Assembly (NCBI RefSeq): GCF_007747995.1
Contig: NZ_CP036276.1
Location: 874,001-938,000 of the forward strand
Direction: 5' to 3'
Length of the DNA stretch: 64,000 nt
Origin: Symmachiella dynata
GTDB lineage: Bacteria > Planctomycetota > Planctomycetia > Planctomycetales > Planctomycetaceae
Numbering within the stretch: the stretch's first letter is position 1; every line of letters starts with the position of its first letter. The translations under genes and the position numbers were made by a program. Shown here piece by piece: positions 54,264 through 61,883 of the stretch. The notes beneath the pieces are model-generated. The model saw only the letters and a program-made list of their open reading frames with translations, made no database searches and had not been told where the DNA came from.

Positions 54264-57200
54264 TCAGCGGTAGCGGCGTGGTTTCTTTTTGCCGCCGGCG
54301 AATAGTAAATACCCCATCACGCCGACAAAAGCGAGGGTCAGGCCGCCGGCAATCAGTAATGTGAGGTTGCCGGAACCTGTGCTTGTTTCCGGTACTGTCG
54401 CGGCGACCGCAGGTGAGTCGGTAGGCGATGCGATTGCAACGTCCTGTTCGCTGGTTGTGTCGGTTGTCGGTTCGGTGGTGGCGATGCTTACCGGCGGGCG
54501 CAGATCCGCGGGAGCCGTGCGGCCCAGATCACTATGGATGTCCTTGTTGAGGGCGTTGAGCTTTGTCCACCACGGGGTTTGACTGATGTTGGCGCCGGCG
54601 TGCACCGTGCTGGTGATATCTAATAGTGCCAATTCCAGATACCGCACTTGTTCATCGGTGGCCGATTGCGCAAGTCCCAACCGTCGTCGGCATACGGCCA
54701 ACCAGTATCGGCTCTCGGCGAACAGTTGAGCCCACTCTTGGATTTTCTGAGCGTCGCCTCCTTGCAACATCGCCGTCAGGACTTTTTGTGACAAGGTCCC
54801 CCAACCCCAAATGATTTTGTCGCCGCCGCCCGAGGGTTTGACGCCGCCGATGGCCGCTTCCAGATGCTCCGCTGCATGGCTGGGATCTACAATGGCCCAA
54901 TCGGTCATTAGCATGGCGGCCTCCATTTGGACGTCAATGGCCCGCGCGTTTTTGCTCAGGATCTGCATGATCAATTTCTGGGCTTGTTCATATTCCCCCT
55001 GTTGATGTAAGGCCCGCGCCAACCGCAATTGCCAGTTGTCCGCTTGCTTCCTTTCTCCCAACGTGGGGTCGGCTTCATAGCGCTTTAAGGCATCGGTGAA
55101 AACGGCAGCCGACCGGGCGAATTTGTCGACCGCTTCGGGAGGTGGCGGAACTTTGCCGTTACTCAATCCTTGACCCAAGTCATAGTAGGTCAGACCGACC
55201 CAAGACAGCATTTGCATGGTTTGGTTTTCACGCTCATACATAGCTGTCAGAAATTCTTCGAACGACTTCACTACGTCCGGCAAACGAGGATCGTTGCGAC
55301 TTCGCAAGCGTTCCACTTCCTCCTGCAATTGTTTACCCAATTGTACAAGTTGGCCGGTCACCACGTCGCTACTTCCCAGATTTTCCAATTCCTGCAATAC
55401 GGCCTGCGCTTTGTTGATGTCGCGCGTACCAACATAAGCACGCATCGCCTGTTGATAGGCGGCTGTGGCAAATTTGACGCTGGTCACACCTTGCTCCGGT
55501 CGCGGGGCGGTCGTGGCGACTTGCGGCAATACGGCGAATTGTTTTCCGGCCAGCAATTCCACCGCTGCGGGAAAATCGCCGGTCTCGTTATGAATCATCG
55601 ACAAGGTCAACTTGGCATAGGTCAACGAGTCGGACGGTTTTACATCGGGGGCCAACTCTTCTTGCATCTTGGCGATGCCGACCACAAGGTGTTGCCGGGC
55701 TTTCTCCAACCATTGTTGCGTCGTTTTATCATCCACCGGTTCGTTTTCATTATTCGAGGCAGCTGCGACATAGGCATTCCAATAGGCCTGTCCCGCTTTC
55801 AACTGCGCGTCGAGATATTGATCCGCCGACTCGTCGACTTGATTATAATAGTCAGCGGCTTTTTGATATTCCTTGAGCCGATTATAAAATTCCCCCAGCC
55901 GCACCCGCGCATCATCCGCCTTGGGTTGCTTCGGCCAATGGGTGGTAATCAGTTCCGCCATCGAGATCACCGGCTGCAGATCCACCGCATCAATTTCGGC
56001 CGAGGCGTCCGGGGAGCGGTTGGCATTGATAGCCTCGATGTGAGCGGTCATCGACAAAAATGCGGCGTCGAGTGCGACGCTGGGAGTCGCGTCTTTGTAG
56101 CGGCGCGCGATGAAATCTCCAATCACGGCCGCGTCATACTCATGGTCATCCATAAAGAAATAGGCGACCGCCAGCCAATACCGGACTCGGTTGAGGTCCT
56201 CAAGTTTTGTGGTCTGGTCGGACAACTGAATTGCCAAGTTCAATATCCGAACCGCCTCAGCGACTGTTTCGGCACGTTCTTGTTTTGTAGCTTCGATTGC
56301 GGTTTCGTTATTCGAGTTTTGGACCTCACGAAGCTTTTGATTCAATGTGCCGATACGTGTGACCAAGGACCGCCCCTCCGTTAAGGCGACGTCAAATTCC
56401 TCTGGATCGGTATTTGCTATTTTTAAAAGCCCCAGAATGACCCGTTCTTTCTCTGAGGCCATTTCGCGTAATTCAGCCGAACGTGATTTGATGAACGTCA
56501 GGTCAGACCGCGTTGGACGGAGCAATTTCCCCTTTTCCTTTTCATCGGTGCCTTCAACTGCCGCCAATGCTTCGCGGGCGAGAATCCGTTCCCATAGAAT
56601 CCCCAGGTGATCGCGGGATCCGTATCTGACCCGCTCGCGTTGATTGAGCCATTCGTTGGCCTCATCGATGACCAGTACATGGTCACCACGGGAATTGAGG
56701 CAGGCCATACGAAATCGCTGCACGGCGTCTTGGAGTCGAGCCAGCGTTTCATTCGTGCCGGGATGCTTCAGCAGTTCGGAATAGATCCCCAACGCTTGTG
56801 ACGTATTCCCCAGTTCTTCGTGGCACTTGCCCTGCCACATTCGCGAATACAAACCCACAATCAAGCTGCGGTAGGCATTGTGGATTTTTTCGAATTGTGC
56901 GGCTGCTTTTTCTAACAGTTTTTTATTTTCGTCCGATCCAGGGTCGAAGGTTTCGGATTCATAGAAGGTGACATGCGCTAAATTGAATTGAGCCTGCAGA
57001 TAGTTTTTCTCCGCGGCGCGTCGTGCCGCATACTCTTTGGGGTTCTTTTTCTGATCAATGTGCGTGTCAAATTTCTCGAAGGCTGCTTTGTGTTGGGCCT
57101 CCGCTTTGGTGAAAACCTCTCGGGCTTTCTGAAAATACTCGCGGGCCGACTTGCGCAATTCCGATTTGCGCCGCAAATTGGCCGGCGAGCGGGATTGAAA

Positions 57201-57584
57201 CACATCCACCCGCCCTTTTTGCACAAACACCTGACCCAATTCACTGTTCGCCTGAGCGGCGCGTTCATGGTCCGGATTGGCCTTTAGAAACCGTGACAAT
57301 TCCGCACTCGCCAAATCCAACTGGGCGTGTTGTTCGGCTGCTGCCGTCGATTGGCGGACATCTTCCAACAAGATCAACGCTTTTTCCAACGGCAGTTCTT
57401 GGCGAAACTCATCCGATAGGTCCTGCCGAGCCTCCAATTGCTCCAAATACAACAGGGCATAATCAAAATACGCCCTCTCACGCAGCGCACTCAAGAACTC
57501 CAAACGTCGATCCCCCACACGATCCTCGGCCGCAGCCACGGTTGTGAGTACCAGCGATATCGAGATGAGCCAAGCGAGTTTCAT
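54264..57584 (-). CDS. Large secreted TPR-type repeat protein with C-terminal membrane anchor
   Basis: About 1106 residues from ATG 57584 (GTG 57590 is an alternative). A signal peptide (LAWLISISLVLTTVAAAED) is followed by about 15 helical repeats with Ala/Leu patterning of the TPR/Sel1 type, and the protein ends in a Ser/Thr-rich linker and a single TM helix (LLIAGGLTLAFVGVMGYLLF) before the basic KKKPRRYR tail. It is a typical anchored alpha-solenoid exposed outside the cytoplasm. Function not known; scaffold or envelope organisation is inference. Confidence 0.85.
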   Translation of the reverse strand: MKLAWLISISLVLTTVAAAEDRVGDRRLEFLSALRERAYFDYALLYLEQLEARQDLSDEFRQELPLEKALILLEDVRQSTAAAEQHAQLDLASAELSRFLKANPDHERAAQANSELGQVFVQKGRVDVFQSRSPANLRRKSELRKSAREYFQKAREVFTKAEAQHKAAFEKFDTHIDQKKNPKEYAARRAAEKNYLQAQFNLAHVTFYESETFDPGSDENKKLLEKAAAQFEKIHNAYRSLIVGLYSRMWQGKCHEELGNTSQALGIYSELLKHPGTNETLARLQDAVQRFRMACLNSRGDHVLVIDEANEWLNQRERVRYGSRDHLGILWERILAREALAAVEGTDEKEKGKLLRPTRSDLTFIKSRSAELREMASEKERVILGLLKIANTDPEEFDVALTEGRSLVTRIGTLNQKLREVQNSNNETAIEATKQERAETVAEAVRILNLAIQLSDQTTKLEDLNRVRYWLAVAYFFMDDHEYDAAVIGDFIARRYKDATPSVALDAAFLSMTAHIEAINANRSPDASAEIDAVDLQPVISMAELITTHWPKQPKADDARVRLGEFYNRLKEYQKAADYYNQVDESADQYLDAQLKAGQAYWNAYVAAASNNENEPVDDKTTQQWLEKARQHLVVGIAKMQEELAPDVKPSDSLTYAKLTLSMIHNETGDFPAAVELLAGKQFAVLPQVATTAPRPEQGVTSVKFATAAYQQAMRAYVGTRDINKAQAVLQELENLGSSDVVTGQLVQLGKQLQEEVERLRSRNDPRLPDVVKSFEEFLTAMYERENQTMQMLSWVGLTYYDLGQGLSNGKVPPPPEAVDKFARSAAVFTDALKRYEADPTLGERKQADNWQLRLARALHQQGEYEQAQKLIMQILSKNARAIDVQMEAAMLMTDWAIVDPSHAAEHLEAAIGGVKPSGGGDKIIWGWGTLSQKVLTAMLQGGDAQKIQEWAQLFAESRYWLAVCRRRLGLAQSATDEQVRYLELALLDITSTVHAGANISQTPWWTKLNALNKDIHSDLGRTAPADLRPPVSIATTEPTTDTTSEQDVAIASPTDSPAVAATVPETSTGSGNLTLLIAGGLTLAFVGVMGYLLFAGGKKKPRRYR

Positions 57585-57801
57585 ATTCACATCCCACGAT
57601 CAACAAAAATTCGCGATAAATTGCAACAAACCAACTTCCCCCAGAATATAGCCCGCCACCGCTCATCGCAACTCGTCACCAGCGGAGGGGGGCTTTTGCT
57701 GTACGTTGTGGCGGATTGCGGATTTCGCATCGTGCGGCGTTTGCCTATAATAGGCAATACGGTATTTTTGCCCTCGTGTTCACGCGGATATTGACGATCG
57801 C

Positions 57802-58833
57802 ATGCGATTTCACAAAACCGAAGGCCCCAACCCCTATTTCAATGCCCGTGATCAACGCCGGTTGTTGTTGATGGTGGCTACGTTGGGGGCTGTCGTCATG
57901 GGTTTCCAATTCGCCGCCCAGCCCGAATCATGGTACTGGTTGACCGGTCCTCCGGTCGATGCACAGTCATCCGCGGCCAATCCCCCCGAAAAACCGATTG
58001 ATGCGCGACTCAATCCCGAAGCAGACGCGGTGCCACCCGGCGGGTTTCGTGTGGCTGAACCGCTTCCCGCCAATCCGCCGGTGGAAAATCCGCAACAAGT
58101 CGACGACAACGACCCCACCCGTCTCGACCCAGCACTGCTTTCCAACCTGTACGACAACAAACTAGGCATTCGCAACGCCGAACAAGGTGCGTACTACAAA
58201 ATCCTGGCGCAGGCCCGCGACCTATCGGAACAACAATTGGAGTCCGCTGCGGCTGATGACGTGACGTTCGCTCAGATGTTCACCGATCCGGATGATTACC
58301 GCGGACGCTTGGTCACCATTCACGGACGCGTTAAACAGTTGACGCCCATGCAGGCAGTCAAAAACGATTTTGGGATCGAGACGGTCTACGAAGCGTGGAT
58401 GCTTACGCCCGACTCGGGGACCAACCCGGTGCTGATGCATTTCACAAAAATCCCCGAGGGAATTCCCACCGGCACCGATTTGGATCTCGATTGCCGCTTC
58501 ACCGGGTACTTTTTCAAAAAGTATGCTTTTGTCGCCCAGCACGGCCCGCATTCGACCACCATGCTGTTGGGTAAAGAGTTGCGCTGGACACCGCCGCAAA
58601 CCATCGCCCCCGAGTTGGGACTGGCGCCTTACATCCTGGGCGTCGTCGTCCTGATGGGCGTTGTGCTCGCAGCCTTGTTTTGGCGCTATTCAGCCGGCGA
58701 CCGTCGCTTTCGTCGCACACAACTGCAACGCATTCAACATGCGGCACACGAGCCGCTGGTTGATTTAGATACAGCCTCGGTGAACGAACTGCAGCCGGCG
58801 ACTGAGGAGGAACCGCCCGGTCCCGACGCATGA
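57802..58833 (+). CDS. Two-TM protein with central OB/beta domain, 343 aa
   Basis: N-terminal TM (LLLMVATLGAVVMGFQFAA, residues 22-40), Pro-rich linker, a globular part (residues about 120-260, with DPDDYRGRLVTIHGRVKQLTPM resembling an OB-like strand pattern), then a second TM (YILGVVVLMGVVLAALFW) and a short cytosolic tail. Divergent from the large TPR gene, with about 217 bp between. No catalytic motif visible. Unknown function. Confidence 0.75.
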   Translation: MRFHKTEGPNPYFNARDQRRLLLMVATLGAVVMGFQFAAQPESWYWLTGPPVDAQSSAANPPEKPIDARLNPEADAVPPGGFRVAEPLPANPPVENPQQVDDNDPTRLDPALLSNLYDNKLGIRNAEQGAYYKILAQARDLSEQQLESAAADDVTFAQMFTDPDDYRGRLVTIHGRVKQLTPMQAVKNDFGIETVYEAWMLTPDSGTNPVLMHFTKIPEGIPTGTDLDLDCRFTGYFFKKYAFVAQHGPHSTTMLLGKELRWTPPQTIAPELGLAPYILGVVVLMGVVLAALFWRYSAGDRRFRRTQLQRIQHAAHEPLVDLDTASVNELQPATEEEPPGPDA

Positions 58834-58857
58834 TCCTTGCGCCGCATTTCGCCCCCG

Positions 58858-59973
58858 TTAGGCGGCGTAATCCCATTCCTCAAAACTTCTTTGCCAAGCC
58901 TGGGCGATGGTGGCCCGGAGTTCCGGCTCGAGATCAGGATGGGAGTTTTTCTGGTAATTCGAAATCCCATTGACGTAGGCCTGCATGTCCTCTTTCACTC
59001 CGTTGAAATCGGGCAGGTTGAGTTGGGCGTAAGCTTTTTCAATCTCGCCGTAGGGATCGGCATCGAGCGCTTCGTAGGACAACTCGTGGAATTGTCCCTC
59101 GGGAATCAGCGAACGCTCTTCAAAGAACACGTCGTACAATTCTTTGTAGCGACGAATCAAATAATCGTCCAGCGCGGCAAAATCTCGTACCTGTAAGCGA
59201 TGCCAGCGGTCCCAACCTGTAATCAAGCCGCGTGTCGAACGGAAGACGCTATACGGTTCGCGGTGGATGTGAATGAACTTGGCGTCGGGAAACATCTCGA
59301 GCAAAAGTTTAATCCGACAGGTGTGCGACGGCGACTTGAGCACCAACGGCTTCTGGTATTTCCAGGTCAGTTTTTTCAGAAACAGCATCAACGCCGCCCG
59401 CCATTGTGCCAATTCTTCAGCCGGGACGTCGCGCATTGTCAAATAGCGGTTGTTCTCTTCTTCCGCATGGGGAAACGCCATGCTGGTGTAATTTGAGAAA
59501 TGCGTGGAGACACATAGCGCAAATTCGTCTTCGTAGGGCACATCGAACGCGAGTTTCACATTGTCGACAAAGCGTTTCTCGGGAACGATCGCTTTGAACA
59601 TTTTTGTGATGGTCGACTCGGTCGAAAGAAACGAGTGCGGGTATAGGACCTGATAAAAATTGGGGTAGGCAAACCGTTTGTCGACGCACATTAAATTGTG
59701 CAGATGCGTGGTGCCGCTCCGCCAATGGCCCAACACAAAAATCGGGGGTTGCACTTCGACATCGCGCACCTTTGCGGAGTACCGCAGGCTTTCGTAATAA
59801 CTACAGGCAGTCGTGGCGGCGGAGATCGCCGTGATGGCGCCGGCGCGTAGCATACATTGCGGCGCGATCGAAAAACCGTTCGCCCACAACAACTTCATCC
59901 AATGCCCCAAGGTGGTGCCCCCGAACAACCCAGGCCCAAGTTGAATGATTAAATTATCTCGCAAAGACGACAT
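58858..59973 (-). CDS. Sulfotransferase family protein
   Basis: 371 residues. PAPS-binding 5'-phosphosulfate loop GHWRSGTTHL at residues 82-91 and the 3'-phosphate-binding segment FIHIHREPYSVFRSTRG; catalytic-type aromatic and His residues near YVNGISNYQKNSHP. A hydrophobic stretch in the first 50 residues may associate it with the membrane. Transfers sulfate from PAPS to an unknown acceptor (polysaccharide, lipid or protein). Converges with the two-TM gene (24-nt gap). Confidence 0.88.
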   Translation of the reverse strand: MSSLRDNLIIQLGPGLFGGTTLGHWMKLLWANGFSIAPQCMLRAGAITAISAATTACSYYESLRYSAKVRDVEVQPPIFVLGHWRSGTTHLHNLMCVDKRFAYPNFYQVLYPHSFLSTESTITKMFKAIVPEKRFVDNVKLAFDVPYEDEFALCVSTHFSNYTSMAFPHAEEENNRYLTMRDVPAEELAQWRAALMLFLKKLTWKYQKPLVLKSPSHTCRIKLLLEMFPDAKFIHIHREPYSVFRSTRGLITGWDRWHRLQVRDFAALDDYLIRRYKELYDVFFEERSLIPEGQFHELSYEALDADPYGEIEKAYAQLNLPDFNGVKEDMQAYVNGISNYQKNSHPDLEPELRATIAQAWQRSFEEWDYAA

Positions 59974-59991
59974 AGCAGTTTTGATTGCTTC

Positions 59992-60234
59992 CTATTGAAT
60001 TCGCGCCGGCATCTCCGGTGGCGGGATCGTGTGATGAGGAACGGAATCGAGGCGGTGTGCGATTGCGTCAATGTTTAAATTGCCGCACTCCGCGCACCAG
60101 GGGCAATTTCCTAACGGCCAATTGCCGTTCAACGGAGCGCTCGTTTGCAGTCTATTATAGACGTTGCCGCCCGATTTTCGACCGTATAAGACGGATTCTG
60201 CCACAAAGATCAGCAACACGGCTAACGTTCGCAC
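59992..60234 (-). CDS. Possible small secreted protein, 80 aa
   Basis: GTG 60234 opens a frame with a signal-like start (MRTLAVLLIFVAESVLYGRK), a CPWCAEC motif and the ending HTIPPPEMPARIQ, which resembles small planctomycete proteins of unknown function. It overlaps the intergenic stretch upstream of the sulfotransferase. Codon use and amino acid pattern are protein-like, but there is no clear ribosome-binding site, so treat as tentative. Confidence 0.45.
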   Translation of the reverse strand: MRTLAVLLIFVAESVLYGRKSGGNVYNRLQTSAPLNGNWPLGNCPWCAECGNLNIDAIAHRLDSVPHHTIPPPEMPARIQ

Positions 60235-60282
60235 CGCTTCGGCAATACAGGCAGATTTAACAGCCTACCCTAAGTCAACGAA

Positions 60283-61812
60283 TCATCGGGCATGCTCCAC
60301 ATCAATCACCTCGATCTTTATTTTTGCCAATGCAGTCATCATCGGCAATAATGCCGTAATGGGAGCACCCGCATCATCCGCCATACTGGTTTCGGACAAC
60401 TTAATGTGCCCGCCGCCGATACCACCGGCACCCAGCGTCGCGTCCAGCGGAATCCAATGCCCCGCCACGTAGACCTCGGTCCACATGTGGCCTCCAAAGC
60501 TGCTCAGTCGGTCGACATAGACCAATCCGGCCGCAATTCGTGAGGGGATACCCGCCGCACGGGCCATCGCCGCTAGAAGGACCGCATGCTCGGTACAGTC
60601 CCCCTCAAGATTCGCCGCCACTTCAGCGGCGGACGCCATCGCCGTCGAAAAGTTCTTTTTTGTTAATTTTTGATGCACGTATTGTTCCAGCAGCAACGCT
60701 TTCTTCCAAGCGTCCTGTTCGTCACCGACGGCGAGCCGGGCATGTTTTGCCACGGTTGGGTCATCGCTTTGTAGAAACGGCGTCGGAAGCGTGTAATCGT
60801 CGTCCACCGCCGCTGTCTTAGAATCGCCGGACTTAGGCTTCGCCGCTTGGGTGACGGATAAGGTCACTACTTCGGGATCTGTGGTTTTCTCGATTTTCTG
60901 TGTTTCACCGGCGATGAGGAATTGTGCCGGATCCTCTCCCGGCATGGTGATGGAATAGACGACTTTGCTTGCCTGATGCGCGTTTTTGATCCGCGGCACT
61001 TTGACCAACGTGCTGATCCCCAAATCCAGCTCGTCCCCGGCCAGTTCTTTCAGTGCCGCAGACTTCTCGACGCGGAACATCGACATCGTCAGTCCTGCCA
61101 TGGGCAAAGTGGTCCGCAGCGTTGCCCCCTCTTTGTCCAGGTAGGAATCGGAAGTGATTTTGACTCCTCCGGGCAGGGTCATTGTGCTGGCAACTTTCAT
61201 TAAGTTATGCAGCTTCCCATCCAGCAACTTCACTTTCTCCTCGCCGATTGCCGTGATATCGACCGTTGAAAATTGGAGTGAATCGGAGGTGAAGACTTTA
61301 ATCGTCCGCGTCTCGCCCGGCTTGAGCGGTTGTTCTTCGAGCAGCCGCTGTTGGTAAGCAGGAGATTTCGCCTCGGGATCCCAGGCGACTTTTTTGTGCG
61401 ATTTCTTGCCGGCGATCTCGGTCGTAATGTCGAGTTGGTCGCCGGAACGTATTCCGATCGATGTCATGCTAGAGAAAGGCGGGTTGTTCATGCTCATCGA
61501 GAACGAAACGACATCCCCATCCGCCGTTTCTTCATACGTTTCCAGCATCGTGATTTTCAACGCTTGTCCGAAACGTTTGATGACCATATGCATTTCGGTT
61601 TCGCTGCGAATCAACTTCTGCCCATCGCGCACAACCGGCATGGTTGTCGATCGCGCGTAGCCCACACGCGAATCACCGAGATAGATGACGTCCCACGATT
61701 CTTCCTTTGCCGCAGGAGTAGTCGTTTCCTCAGCCCAGGTCGGCGCCGCAAGAAGAAACGCCATCAAGCCAAGCAGTTTCCAGAGGAGCGGCCGGTATCG
61801 AATTGAACGCAT
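60283..61812 (-). CDS. Secreted transglutaminase-like superfamily protein
   Basis: 509 residues, signal peptide LLWKLLGLMAFLLAAPTWA. The first 330 residues are beta-rich (DVIYLGDSRVGYARSTT.., ESWDVIYLG). The C-terminal part has the transglutaminase-like triad: Cys in NLEGDCTEHAVLLAAMARAAGIPSR (quoted in part), His in SFGGHMWTEVYV and Asp in WIPLDATLGAG. Members act as transglutaminases, cysteine proteases or peptidoglycan/protein-modifying enzymes, substrate unknown. Runs into the NfeD gene as a minus-strand neighbour. Confidence 0.85.
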   Translation of the reverse strand: MRSIRYRPLLWKLLGLMAFLLAAPTWAEETTTPAAKEESWDVIYLGDSRVGYARSTTMPVVRDGQKLIRSETEMHMVIKRFGQALKITMLETYEETADGDVVSFSMSMNNPPFSSMTSIGIRSGDQLDITTEIAGKKSHKKVAWDPEAKSPAYQQRLLEEQPLKPGETRTIKVFTSDSLQFSTVDITAIGEEKVKLLDGKLHNLMKVASTMTLPGGVKITSDSYLDKEGATLRTTLPMAGLTMSMFRVEKSAALKELAGDELDLGISTLVKVPRIKNAHQASKVVYSITMPGEDPAQFLIAGETQKIEKTTDPEVVTLSVTQAAKPKSGDSKTAAVDDDYTLPTPFLQSDDPTVAKHARLAVGDEQDAWKKALLLEQYVHQKLTKKNFSTAMASAAEVAANLEGDCTEHAVLLAAMARAAGIPSRIAAGLVYVDRLSSFGGHMWTEVYVAGHWIPLDATLGAGGIGGGHIKLSETSMADDAGAPITALLPMMTALAKIKIEVIDVEHAR

Positions 61813-61883
61813 AAGTCGAGGTCATTTCTGAAATGGTCAGGGGATTCCCACAACCGGTTTGAATGCAGCGGTCATGGCCCTGT

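Noticed and set aside
55170-56384. 404-codon plus-strand frame inside the large TPR gene
   Set aside because: Opposite strand of a long helical repeat protein with clear signal peptide and anchor; the frame shows no domain.
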